Positions 45,801 to 53,708 of a DNA stretch of 64,000 nucleotides are shown one piece after another. Position numbers and translations under genes: made by a program. This DNA comes from Streptomyces sp. Ncost-T10-10d (lineage in GTDB: Bacteria; Actinomycetota; Actinomycetes; Streptomycetales; Streptomycetaceae). The stretch is taken from NCBI RefSeq assembly GCF_900091955.1, contig NZ_FMDF01000157.1, positions 1 through 64,000 on the forward strand, in the 5' to 3' direction. A model generated the notes under the pieces. The model made no database searches. It was not told the DNA's origin and saw only the letters and a list, made by a program, of their open reading frames with translations. Each line of letters begins with the position of its first letter. Positions within the stretch are counted from its first letter, which is position 1.

Positions 45801-46260
45801 CGAGGACTCCGCGTACGAGCTCACCCAGAACCTGGAGAAGATCGACACTTCGGACCGGAACTGGCTGCGCTCCACCGCCGTCACCACCACGTGGAGCTTC
45901 CGCTCCCACCGGGAGGCGGACGTCTACTCGCGCGGCCTGCCGATCCTCGCCCCGGCGTACGACCTGCCGCTGGACGGCATGAACACCCTGCCGGCGCGGA
46001 GCGGCATCGAGGTCGGCCTGTCGGTCGAGGGTCACGCCGGGTACACCCCGGGCGCGATCAAGGCGGCCTCGCTGTCCTACTCCTACGACGGCGGCACCAC
46101 CTGGACCCAGGCGCCCACCGAGCAGCAGGACGGCAAGTGGACGGCCGTCCTCGACCACACCGGAGCCTCCGGCAAGCAGGTCATGACGAAGGCCACCTTC
46201 ACCGACGCCAACGGCAACGCGGTCACCCAGACCATCACCCGCGCCTACGACGTCCGGTAG
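42874..46260 (+). CDS. Secreted S8 family serine protease, large
   Basis: A 1128-residue secreted subtilase. Start ATG 42874 has GGGAGA upstream and begins a Sec signal (RSITRMALGTATAAVLAVTA, ending near SGAAD). A propeptide follows to about residue 215. The catalytic domain shows Asp238 in VLDTGVD, His270 in GHGTHTA, the oxyanion Asn in IAAGNAGPG, and Ser442 in GTSMATPHVAGA, so it should be active. After about residue 510 there is a 600-residue C-terminal region of beta-sandwich-like sequence without a recognised name (VPFTNTSGSDLTLSLKVSGV is its start). Streptomyces large subtilases of this kind digest extracellular protein. Candidate regulation by the upstream TrmB/LuxR protein. Confidence 0.94.
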   Translation: MRSITRMALGTATAAVLAVTAVTPSGAADTPPDSASGKPIVGGTATTGGKQATVTLITGDKVLVTTDTSGHNSAAVLPREDGTQPIVQTYQMGKDLYVYPEDASQAIAEGKVDEQLFNVTGLIRQGYDDAHTDALPLIATYRNSVNVADSAPAAPRGAERGLSLPAVDGIALKADKDTAATFWQDVTNPRSRSASTLKKLWLDGKVKTTLEQSTKQVHAPEAWAAGYDGKGTKVAVLDTGVDAEHPDLVNRVAGAKNFTDSKTTDDRQGHGTHTASTVGGSGAASDGRKKGVAPGTSLLIGKVLSDQGYGLDSWIIAGMQWAVDQQADVVSMSLGNPTIRDCNDPMAQATKQLSQNTHTLFVIAAGNAGPGTETVSSPGCVPSVLTVGAIDRDDTTAQFSSRGPVAVTHTLKPEIAAPGVGISAANAGGRGVYAYRTMSGTSMATPHVAGAAAIVRQAHPDWTAQQVKEALVSSARTGGKVAGADETGAGVLDVFGAVNQKVLSAPAVQAGSYNWPQDASDRTTVKVPFTNTSGSDLTLSLKVSGVHGNDGSDVNSGIIKLEEGKVTVPAGATAQVPLRIDPTARLKADQYGAITGRILATGGDVHVSVPVTLYVQPETVTLRVKVIDRNGKPATGASSLDLVSLDTDKGERRNNAGATDQTYSVRPGDYALSSFVATYDANNAPESVSYLAHPQLRITHDATVVLDARRAHQLSLHTDRPSKVNNTTLSYSRTWDDTWQISGSLMSGSAVQKFYADVDERAKNGTFEFRPTWRATGSEDGSPYVYNLSFPTQGPLHSDQVYQPEDSKLAQVTETWKAMGKEADYIDAMFIRPTGSNSGAYTPVSPFGQVHVPGTRTAYYTTGDDAWYHGAMTSFPFAAFMGDQERTYRTGQRSTEEWYGGPLRPAAPRDADGKLMLSAERQGDLIGFQNALWLDGSGDHWSYGGSFGDLGNLLLKRNGEQIARSSYPYDVFQVPDEDSAYELTQNLEKIDTSDRNWLRSTAVTTTWSFRSHREADVYSRGLPILAPAYDLPLDGMNTLPARSGIEVGLSVEGHAGYTPGAIKAASLSYSYDGGTTWTQAPTEQQDGKWTAVLDHTGASGKQVMTKATFTDANGNAVTQTITRAYDVR

Positions 46261-46271
46261 CCACACAGTCC

Positions 46272-46309
46272 GGCCGGGCGGTCTCCCGCAACAGGGGGCC
46301 CGCCCGGCC
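46272..46309 (+). terminator. Terminator hairpin of the S8 protease
   Basis: GGCCGGGCGG (46272-46281) and CCGCCCGGCC (46300-46309) form a 10-bp stem eleven bases past the stop. No T-run. A second hairpin follows. Confidence 0.6.
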
Positions 46310-46319
46310 ACCCACCTGC

Positions 46320-46350
46320 TGCCCCACCCGTGATCACCACGGGTGGGGCA
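46320..46350. terminator. Second hairpin downstream of the S8 protease
   Basis: TGCCCCACCCGTG (46320-46332) pairs perfectly with 46338-46350 around a five-base loop. With the preceding hairpin it makes a tandem terminator. Confidence 0.65.
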
Positions 46351-46856
46351 ACCGCGCTCGAAGAGCTGGGACGCGCGGTAACGAACGACCCTCGCCTGCG
46401 ACTACCCGGTCGGCCCGGACCTGCGCACGGAGACCCACGGCGGGCTCCCGGTCGTGGAGGACTGGCACGGTGTGAACACCGTGCCGCACCACGGAAAAGG
46501 AGCATGCCGAGACCGGCATGCCGACTCCCCTCTTTTCCCAAGTGCCCTGGCCACATGCACACGGTGATGCAGCAGCAGGTCCTCGCCGAACCGGCTTCGG
46601 CGAAGAAGCTGTCCATGTGGACCGGCGGGGACTGACCGTCCTGTTCTGATCGCACATCAATCCGCACGGCACCTTCCGTCTCGATATGGACAAGCTTCTC
46701 GAATCCTCCCTCGACCACTTCTGCAGCAGGCTGCCGACGGTGCCGCCCGCACGTGCGACCGGGGTGATCCCAGTGCCGTTCATGAGGCGGATGGAGCTGC
46801 TGCATGGGACGATTGGGGGGATTGTTCCCGGCCGGCAGGTGGCGGGAGGAGCGGAC
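46351..46856. other. Intergenic region upstream of the DyP cassette
   Basis: About 500 bases. One plus-strand frame near 46385-46480 reads LACDYPVGPDLRTETHGGLP, then VVEDWHGVNT, which looks protein-like but has no start and soon ends, so it may be a gene scrap. The promoter of the cassette is likely between 46640 and 46850. Confidence 0.35.
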
Positions 46857-47387
46857 ATGGAGATCAAGCCGCAGGCGGCCGTCATCCCCGAGATCGACCA
46901 ACTCGAGCAGGGGAAATACGGCCCCGTGTTTCCGAAGACACCGGCGTGTTACGGGTTCACCATCGTCGCGAAGGTCAAGCCGGGCCGGGCCGACGCGATG
47001 CGTGCCTACGGCCACACTCTGGCCGAGGCTCTGGAGGAAGACCCCCATCTCCTCGCGCCACTGAAGTTGCACTACCTGCGCTGGGTGCTCTTCGACGACG
47101 ACACGCGCTTCATGTATCAGGGGATCTTCGACACCGACTTCGACAAGTACACCGAGGACGCCATCGCGCTGTTCGGCAGGGCGGGGGTGAACACGGCCTT
47201 CGAGAACCTCGAAGGATTCCCCGAGGACTGGCGGACAGACCCTGAGGCGTTCGTCAGGTTTGTACGCGAACACCACTGTCCGAGCTTCATCGAATACGGG
47301 GAGTACCCGTACGTGTCCGCTGATGAGATCAAGAAGGCTCTGCGGATCAAGGGTGCGCTGTCGGAGATGCTCGACCAGCTGCAGTGA
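46857..47387 (+). CDS. Conserved hypothetical protein, first gene of DyP peroxidase cassette
   Basis: A 176-residue soluble protein. ATG 46857 has a strong GGAGGAG upstream; a longer frame from 46686 is possible but less likely. Segments FTIVAKVKPGRADAMRAYGH and LKLHYLRWVLFDDDTRFMYQ resemble the alpha/beta-barrel (ferredoxin-like) fold also used by DyP peroxidases and Dabb/EthD proteins, with FDTDFDKYTEDAI after it. No catalytic motif recognised. Spacing to the next gene is 44 bases and all three genes run the same way, so they are probably one operon. Confidence 0.75.
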   Translation: MEIKPQAAVIPEIDQLEQGKYGPVFPKTPACYGFTIVAKVKPGRADAMRAYGHTLAEALEEDPHLLAPLKLHYLRWVLFDDDTRFMYQGIFDTDFDKYTEDAIALFGRAGVNTAFENLEGFPEDWRTDPEAFVRFVREHHCPSFIEYGEYPYVSADEIKKALRIKGALSEMLDQLQ

Positions 47388-47431
47388 GAGCGGGCTGTCG
47401 TGTGCTTGTCCCATTGTGGATCGGAGACGAG

Positions 47432-48445
47432 ATGAGCGAGGTCAGGACCGCGCGCACCTACAACCAGAACCACGTCCCGCGCGAATACACTCCTGGTCGG
47501 CGACGGGTGAGCATCTACGTCTCGTGGAGCTATCCCGCCGAGGCGGGCAGAAATCCGGCCGAGCTGGACAATCGGTTCTCCACGATGACGGAGGTCAGGC
47601 GGGTGGCGTGGCCTGCCTACGAGGATCCGAAGTGGTCCGACCCATTGCAATTCCAGCAGGGCATCGCCGGGTCGCTGGAATTGTTCTTCTGGGCCTGGGT
47701 GCCGTTCCAGCAGTTCGTCGAGGAGGTCACCGGGCACCCCGTCCCCGTGTATCAGCGCATCGACCAGGCCGGATTCCGGACCCCGCTCGACGAACGCGTA
47801 CTGGCCGACACCGACACTCTCTTCGTGTTCGGGCTGGACCACGTGGTCACCGGGCAGGAGGCCCGGCCCGAGGAGGTTGAGGCACTGCGGGCCTTCCTCG
47901 GCCGGGAGGACGCCTGTCTGGTCCTGGGGCCTCACCATGACGTCGGGGCATCGGACGATCTGGCCGTACGGGACGTGGAATACCACCATCACGGAGATCG
48001 CTTGGTCCCCCGCCAGCAGCGATTCGCCACCCACGTCCGGGGCTTGATGCAGGGCCTCGCGGTGCCGGTCGAGAACCGTTACGGACTGCGCCCCGCGGTG
48101 CGGGAGAAGAACGAGATCGCCCCGCTCTCCACGGTGAGGGACTTGGATGCGAAAGGGTGGCTGGAAGGGGTGACCAACTTCAACTTCCATATGCACCTGC
48201 CGCATTACGCCGTGACGACCGACGAGCCGGATGTCATCCACGTGCTGGCCAGGCAGCCGATCGACACCTCAAGGCCGCATCCGTTCACCGAGGCCGGCAA
48301 CACCGAGTTCAACATGTTCCTGTGGATGCCTCCGAGCGGCGAGCGGGCCGGAGACGTGCTGCTGGCGGACTCCACGATCTTCAGTTCGCTGTTCGGCGGC
48401 GACGAAAGTCTGCGGAGATTCTGGCGGAACCTCGTTACGAGATAG
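47432..48445 (+). CDS. Conserved hypothetical protein, second gene of DyP peroxidase cassette
   Basis: A 337-residue soluble protein, start ATG 47432 with GGAGACGAG upstream. N-terminal segment GRRRVSIYVSWSYPAEAGRN is followed by a long region rich in aromatic residues (GSLELFFWAWVPFQQFVEEV). The middle part DTLFVFGLDHVVTGQEARPE and ACLVLGPHHDVGASDD looks like a Rossmann or class I glutamine-amidotransferase-like fold, with conserved-looking His residues. The C-terminal part has NFNFHMHLPHYAV and TEFNMFLWMPP. I do not recognise a named family. The gene lies 18 bases upstream of the DyP gene. Confidence 0.75.
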   Translation: MSEVRTARTYNQNHVPREYTPGRRRVSIYVSWSYPAEAGRNPAELDNRFSTMTEVRRVAWPAYEDPKWSDPLQFQQGIAGSLELFFWAWVPFQQFVEEVTGHPVPVYQRIDQAGFRTPLDERVLADTDTLFVFGLDHVVTGQEARPEEVEALRAFLGREDACLVLGPHHDVGASDDLAVRDVEYHHHGDRLVPRQQRFATHVRGLMQGLAVPVENRYGLRPAVREKNEIAPLSTVRDLDAKGWLEGVTNFNFHMHLPHYAVTTDEPDVIHVLARQPIDTSRPHPFTEAGNTEFNMFLWMPPSGERAGDVLLADSTIFSSLFGGDESLRRFWRNLVTR

Positions 48446-48463
48446 CGCCGCAGGGAGGCGACC

Positions 48464-49799
48464 GTGAGCGGGCCCAAGCAAGTCGCGTTGGAACTCGACG
48501 ATATTCAGCGCGGGGTTCTCAGCCCTCGGCCGACTCCCTACGCGGCGGCCTACCTTGTGTTCCGTGTCGATGACCGGGCGGCCGGGCGGGAGCTGATGCG
48601 GCGTGCGAGCGCGGTGGTGACCTCCGCCGCCGACTCGGTCAGCCCCCGGGGGGACACCTGGGTCAGTGTCGCAGTCTCCTGCCGGGGTCTGGAGGCCCTG
48701 GGTGTGCCGCGCGCATCACTGGACACGTTCGCCTGGGAGTTCCGGCAGGGGATGGCCGCCCGGGCCAGAACACTGGGCGATGTCGGTGAGAGCAGCCCCG
48801 AGAACTGGGAAGCACCGCTGGGCACGCCGGATGTCCATGTGGTGCTCACGGCAGTCGCGCCTGACCCCCAACGGCTGGAGGCGGCCCTCGATCGGGCCCG
48901 CCCCGCGTACGACCACCTTTCCGGTGTGACCGCGATCTGGCGGCAGGACTGTTACGCGCTGCCCACCGAGACCGAGCATTTCGGCTATCGCGACGGCGTC
49001 AGCCATCCAGCCGTCGAAGGAAGCGGCATCGCCGGGTCGAACCGGCTGGAGCTGCCGCTGAAGGCCGGGGAGTTCGTGCTCGGCTACCGGGACGAGATCG
49101 GCGGTCTCCAGACCCCACGGCCGGAGGTGCTGGGGCGCAACGGCAGCTACGCGGTCTTCCGTAAGCTCCACCAGGACGTCGCCGCGTTCCGGCGCTATCT
49201 GCGGGACAACGCCACTTCTCCCGAAGACGAGGAACTGCTCGCGGCCAAGATCATGGGACGCTGGCGCAGCGGAGCCCCCCTCGCGCTCAGTCCGCAGCAC
49301 GACGACCCCGCTCTCGGTACCGACCAGGATCGCCGCAACACGTTCCTGTACGAGCGGGACGATCCGGCGGGATTCATCACGCCCGGCGGCTGCCACATCC
49401 GCCGGGCCAACCCCCGCGACGCTTCGGTGGCGGGAGAAGTGCGACTGCACCGCATGATCAGACGCGGCGCCGTCTACGGCCCGCCGCTGCCCGAGGGGGG
49501 TCCTGGAGGACGACGGCGCCGATCGCGGCCTGATGTTCGCGTTCATCGGAGCCCACCTCGGGAGGCAGTTCGAGTTCGTCCAGTCGGAATGGATGAACGA
49601 CGGCGTCTTCTTCGGCGCGGGCAACTCCAAAGACCCCGTCACCGGATCGCACGACGGAGTCACCGGCCTCACCATTCCCCGGCGGCCGCTGCGACGGCGC
49701 CTCACCCCACTGCCGCGCTTCGTCGTCACCCGCGGCGGAGAGTACTGCTTCCTGCCGAGCCGGAGCGCGCTGCGCTGGCTCGGGGAACTCCAGAACTGA
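48464..49799 (+). pseudogene. DyP-type peroxidase, frameshifted near the C-terminus
   Basis: Heme peroxidase of about 444 residues if corrected. GTG 48464 has GGAGG upstream. No signal peptide. Seen: the distal motif GYRDG at 174-178 with Asp177, FVLGYRDEIGGLQTPRPE, and the proximal heme ligand His311 in GGCHIRRANPRD. At 49495-49500 a run of six G shifts the frame after PLPEG. With one G fewer it continues VLEDDGADRGLMFAFIGAHL, then GRQFEFVQSEWMNDGVFFG and stops at 49799, the expected family end. Unrepaired, the frame runs on to 50440 with nonsense. Most likely a sequencing error; if real, the C-terminal heme-pocket helices are lost. DyP enzymes oxidise dyes and phenolics with hydrogen peroxide. 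Confidence 0.88.
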
Positions 49800-49809
49800 C
49801 AGGGCGGCC

Positions 49810-49873
49810 GTGCCACGCCGTGGCACCCCCCGAGGTGCTCCGCCTCCGGAGGGTGCGTCCCTCGGCGTGGCAC
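49810..49873. terminator. Long-loop hairpin after the DyP gene
   Basis: GTGCCACGCCG (49810-49820) pairs exactly with CGGCGTGGCAC (49863-49873). The 42-base loop contains further short complementary stretches. It lies ten bases past the corrected DyP stop and ahead of the convergent acyl-CoA ligase gene. Confidence 0.5.
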
Positions 49874-49912
49874 GACTGCCACCGGTATCCCGGCACGTGC
49901 CGTCCATCGTGG

Positions 49913-49961
49913 GCAGCCCGCAGCCCGCAGCCCGCAGCCCGCAGCCCGCAGCCCGCAGCCC
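49913..49961. repeat. Seven tandem copies of GCAGCCC
   Basis: Exactly seven perfect 7-base units (49 bases) between two convergent genes. Not CRISPR-like (no spacers). Probably a slippage-prone minisatellite. Nothing else is supported between 49874 and 50181. Confidence 0.9.
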
Positions 49962-50181
49962 GCGCCACATCGCTCCCGTCGTCTGCGCCGGCGCCGGGCG
50001 GTGGCAGCGTACAGCGCCAAGAGCGGCTCCGAATCCGGCCGTCGCCAGGCCGGAACAGCGAGGACTTGGCAGGCATCAGCCACGATTCTTACGCCCGGCT
50101 TCCGCGGACCGTCGACCACAAGCCCCACCGTGCCGCGCACGCAGCGTGTTTCTGCGGTTGCCGCAGTCGGACCAGATCGGT

Positions 50182-51687
50182 TCAGCCCGCGGAAGCCTTC
50201 TGCTGGACGACGATCTCCCGCTTGAGGATCTTGCCCGTTGCTCCCTTGGGGAGTGCGTCGGTGAATGTGACGATCCGTGGATACTTGTACGCCGCCACGC
50301 GCTGTTTGACATGGTCGCGTATCTCATCGGCCGTGATCTGTGCACCGTCCCGGAGGGTCACGACGGCGGCTATCTCCTCTCCGTGGGTCTCGTGCGGCAC
50401 GCCGACCACCGCGGCCTCGGCGACGGCCGGGTGTTCATAGAGCACCTCCTCGATCTCACGTGGGTAGACGTTGTATCCGCCGCGGATGATGAGGTCCTTC
50501 TTCCGGTCGACGATGAAGTAGTAGCCGTCCTCGTCGACACGGGCCAGGTCGCCGCTGTGGAACCATCCGTCCCGGATGGCATCCGCGGTCGCATCCGGAC
50601 GATTCCAGTAGCCCTTCATCACGTTGTCGCCGCGGATCGCGATCTCACCCACTTCGCCCGGGCCCACCGAGGTGCCGTCGTCCGCCACGACCTTGAGCTC
50701 GACCCCGCGGATCGGGAGGCCGATCGAGCCGGCCTTGCGTGGCCTGTCCGGGGGGTTGAACGACGCGACAGGCGAAGTCTCTGACAACCCATAGCCCTCG
50801 AGTACCGTGACTCCGAATGCTTGTTCGAAATCGTGCAGTACCTCGACCGGCAAGGAAGCGCCGCCGGAAACGGCCAGGCGCAGTCGTGAGAGGTCGTAGC
50901 CGTCGGGGATCGTGGTGTGGAGCAGGGCTGTGTACATCGTTGGGACGCCCAGGAAGATGGTGGCCCCGTCGTGATGCATGATCTCCAGCGCCCTGTCCGG
51001 TTCGAACCGCGGCAGCAAGGTCAGAGTGGCGCCCGCGGCGACGGCGGTGTTGAGAGCGCAGGTCTGCCCGAAGGCGTGGAACAGCGGCAGGCCCCCGAAC
51101 AGTACGTCGCCCGGCCTGACGTGGAGCAGCGTCTCGGTCGTGGTGGCCGCGTTGGTCATCAGGTTGCGATGGGTCAGCTCGGAGCCCTTCGGGGTTCCTG
51201 TCGTGCCGGATGTGTAGAGGATCACGGCAGTGTCGTCCTCGGCCCGGTCGGCGACGCGGGGCATCGGTTCGGTGGCCCGCACCTGGGTGTCGAATGCCGT
51301 CGAGTCGGTGACCAGACAGTCGGCCCCGACTTCCGCCGCGGCCAGGGCGACCTGGTCCGCGCACCGCAGGAGTGTCACCGCGATCCGCGATCCGGAATCC
51401 CGGAGAGTGAAGGCTATTTCACGGGCCTTCAACAGCGGATTCATCGGTACCACCACGCCACCGCAGCGGAGGATGCCGTAGTACGCGACCGGGAAACAGG
51501 TGACGTTGGGCATGATCAACGCGACGCGGTCGCCCGGCCGGACGCCCTTGGCCTGCAACAGTGTGGCGAACCGGGCACTTGCGGCGTTCAGTTGGGCATA
51601 GGTGAGGGCGATCTCGTCCTGGCGAACGGCGACGCGGTCGCCGTCGGCTCTGGCGGATTCGGTCAGGAGCGTGGCGAGGTTGTTCAT
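50182..51687 (-). CDS. Long-chain or aromatic acyl-CoA ligase (AMP-binding)
   Basis: A 501-residue adenylate-forming enzyme. Seen: AMP motif LYTSGTTGTPKGSEL, GYGLSETSPVASF, GWFHSGDLARVDEDGY, DRKKDLIIRGGYNVYPREIE and the catalytic-lysine end PKGATGKILKREI. It should activate a carboxylic acid to its CoA thioester. ATG 51687 has GAGGAG upstream. The truncated TauD gene lies 32 bases upstream in the same direction, and the araC-type regulator beyond it diverges, so the ligase is likely part of the catabolic locus on 50-58.7 kb. The substrate cannot be read from sequence. Confidence 0.92.
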   Translation of the reverse strand: MNNLATLLTESARADGDRVAVRQDEIALTYAQLNAASARFATLLQAKGVRPGDRVALIMPNVTCFPVAYYGILRCGGVVVPMNPLLKAREIAFTLRDSGSRIAVTLLRCADQVALAAAEVGADCLVTDSTAFDTQVRATEPMPRVADRAEDDTAVILYTSGTTGTPKGSELTHRNLMTNAATTTETLLHVRPGDVLFGGLPLFHAFGQTCALNTAVAAGATLTLLPRFEPDRALEIMHHDGATIFLGVPTMYTALLHTTIPDGYDLSRLRLAVSGGASLPVEVLHDFEQAFGVTVLEGYGLSETSPVASFNPPDRPRKAGSIGLPIRGVELKVVADDGTSVGPGEVGEIAIRGDNVMKGYWNRPDATADAIRDGWFHSGDLARVDEDGYYFIVDRKKDLIIRGGYNVYPREIEEVLYEHPAVAEAAVVGVPHETHGEEIAAVVTLRDGAQITADEIRDHVKQRVAAYKYPRIVTFTDALPKGATGKILKREIVVQQKASAG

Positions 51688-51719
51688 TCGGATTTCTCCT
51701 CGATCTGGGTTGGCGGCGG

Positions 51720-52118
51720 TCACCGTTGGTGCCGGCAGCCGCCGAGGCCCACGGAGTTCTGTGCCGCGATCACGTCGCGGGGGGCAACCCCGCCGCGGCC
51801 GGGACCGCCGCCGGTGCTGCGCGGATGTCCCCAGAAGCCGGGCGGCAGGCCGCGTCCCTGCCGCATGGCCAGCCACAGCCGCAGGACGTGGCGCTTCAGT
51901 TCGGGCTCGGTGAAGTCCTCATATTCCGTGCGGGAATGAAGAACCGCATGGTTGTTGAGGAACAGCAGGTCGCCGACCTCGAAGTCGACTTCGAGCCGGA
52001 GCTCCGGTGACTCTGCCAGTGCGTCGACGAGGTCGAACAGTTCCACGTCCGTCGGCTCCAAGGGGGGAGTATCAGGAAAGCGCTGTGCGGATTCGAGGTA
52101 GCAGCGGTTGTAGCGCAT
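51720..52118 (-). pseudogene. TauD/TfdA-type dioxygenase, 5-prime truncated
   Basis: A 132-codon frame holding only the C-terminal half of a non-heme iron dioxygenase: YNRCYLESAQRFPDTPPLEP, LRLEVDFEVGDLLFLNNHAV, then LHSRTEYEDFTEPELKRHVL. The distal iron-binding His and the 2-oxoglutarate-binding Arg region are present, but the N-terminal half with the HxD motif is missing. The product cannot bind iron normally. It lies just before the acyl-CoA ligase and opposite the AraC gene; the upstream 180 bases show no further homology. Confidence 0.7.
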
Positions 52119-52304
52119 GCTGAGCTTGCCCTCGCTCCTTGTTTGCGATGGTGTTCTCCGCTCGATTTCCGATCGCCGGGACGCCGCATTCAGGCGGAGA
52201 GACCCACCGCGGTGGTGCAACGCTAGGTCACGACGTGGCCGCCGGCTTGACGTGACGTGACATCTCACTTATCACTTGGGGACATAGCCCCCTGGAGCGC
52301 GCCC

Positions 52305-53327
52305 ATGAAGCCTCTTGTCCGCAATGCAGCGCTGAACAACTATGTCGAGGTCAGCCAGTCGCTCGGCATCGATGCGCGGGCCCTGATGAAGCGCGTGGGC
52401 CTGGACCCTGTCGGCCTCGCGGTCCAGGACAGATGGATCCCCGGCACGGCGGTCACCCAGCTGCTCGAACTCTCCGCGGCGGCCGCACGGCGTGGAGACT
52501 TCGGCCTGCTCCTCGCCGAGCGACGCAGCTTCTCCAATCTCGGCCCCATCAGTCTGGTCCTGCGCGACGAGCCCGATGTCCGCAGCGCCCTCGAACTTCT
52601 CGTCCGCCATGAGCACATGTACAACGAGATGCTCCGCAGCCGACTCTCCGCGGCGAACGGCCTGGCCACCCTCAAGGTGAGCCTCGAACTGGGTGAGGCA
52701 TTGGCCGCCCGCCAGGCCACGGAGCTGGCCGTGGGCGCCTTCCACGGGGTCCTGCGCAGCTTTCTCGGTGCTCGGTGGCAGCCGTTGTCCGTGTGTTTCA
52801 CGCACGACGCGCCGGCGGATCCCGGTACCCACCGACGACTCTTCGGCCCTGTGGTGGAATTCGACCGGGAGTTCAACGGGATCGTTTTCTACGCCAGCGA
52901 TCTCAAGGCGCCCAACCCCATGTCGGACCCGCTGCTGCGGACCTACGCCCGGCAGTATTTCGAGTCCATCGCGGTCTCGAAGGACACCACCGTGCTGGAT
53001 CGCGTGCGTGAGCTGATCGAAGTCCTGCTGCCCACCGGGCGCTGTTCGATCGAGCAGGTCGCAGACAGCTTCGGCATCGACCGGCGGACGATCCACCGGC
53101 ACCTCGCGGCCTCGGGCGAGACATTCTCCGCCGTTCTCAACGCCACACGTACCCAGCTCGCGGAGCAGCTCGTGGCGAACCCACGCCGCTCGTTCACGGA
53201 AATTTCCGGGCTCCTGGGATTCTCGGCACCGAGTGCCTTCTCGCGGTGGTTCCGCGAGCGGTTCGGCTGCAGCCCGAGGGAGTGGCGGGTCCGCAGTACC
53301 AGGCAGCAGCCTTCCGGCGAGGAGTGA
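52305..53327 (+). CDS. AraC-family regulator with arabinose-binding-type (OruR-like) N-terminus
   Basis: A 340-residue regulator. N-terminal domain of the OruR/ArgR-AraC type (MKPLVRNAALNNYVEVSQSL, LELSAAAARRGDFGLLLAER, RSFSNLGPISLVLRDEPDVR), then a C-terminal AraC helix-turn-helix pair (CSIEQVADSFGIDRRTIHRH, FTEISGLLGFSAPSAFSRWF, RERFGCSPREWR). ATG 52305 has GGAG seven bases upstream. It sits between the divergent ligase/TauD pair and the codirectional catabolic operon and is the obvious candidate activator of both (inference). Regulators of this type usually sense a pathway substrate. Confidence 0.92.
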   Translation: MKPLVRNAALNNYVEVSQSLGIDARALMKRVGLDPVGLAVQDRWIPGTAVTQLLELSAAAARRGDFGLLLAERRSFSNLGPISLVLRDEPDVRSALELLVRHEHMYNEMLRSRLSAANGLATLKVSLELGEALAARQATELAVGAFHGVLRSFLGARWQPLSVCFTHDAPADPGTHRRLFGPVVEFDREFNGIVFYASDLKAPNPMSDPLLRTYARQYFESIAVSKDTTVLDRVRELIEVLLPTGRCSIEQVADSFGIDRRTIHRHLAASGETFSAVLNATRTQLAEQLVANPRRSFTEISGLLGFSAPSAFSRWFRERFGCSPREWRVRSTRQQPSGEE

Positions 53328-53708
53328 CCACCAAGGTTTCTGGGGCGTGGAACGGCAGGCCACGCCGCATCCCGGCATGACCCTGCCTGGGTCCGGGGAC
53401 GACGGCCGCGAGGCAGGGCATGTCCCCAAGCGGTAAGTCTTCTGTCCCCTTCGGTCAAGCGCGCGCCGTAACCCGCCCTTAACGTTGCCTCACCGCAAGG
53501 GACAGGACCGACACCACGAGGACGGGCAGAAACCCTGCTCGCAGCCACATGTCCCCTCCCGGGCCCGCTGATCTTACTCCGATACCCCGGCGAGCCCGGG
53601 AACCCCGTCTGCATTCCCGCGTCCGCTCCTCGCAAGCCCTTTGGGCCTCGCATCGAAGGCAGTGATGCGTGCGGCGAGTGAAGACCCATCCGACAAAGGA
53701 GATGGACC
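53328..53708. promoter_or_regulatory. Leader region of the catabolic operon
   Basis: About 380 bases between the AraC gene and the BKACE gene. No gene is supported. A 7-bp inverted repeat near 53344-53366 may end the araC message. The operon promoter and AraC sites are expected between 53430 and 53680, but I could not define them. Confidence 0.4.

Noticed and set aside
43444..46311. 955-codon minus-strand frame across the S8 protease
   Set aside because: Antisense shadow; low-complexity Val/Gly/Arg sequence without domains.
49913..49961. Possible CRISPR array
   Set aside because: Units are 7 bases and contiguous, without spacers, and no cas gene is present.
48464..50440. 658-residue fusion of DyP peroxidase with an Arg/Pro-rich tail
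   Set aside because: The tail is out of frame; the true C-terminus is visible in another frame up to 49799.
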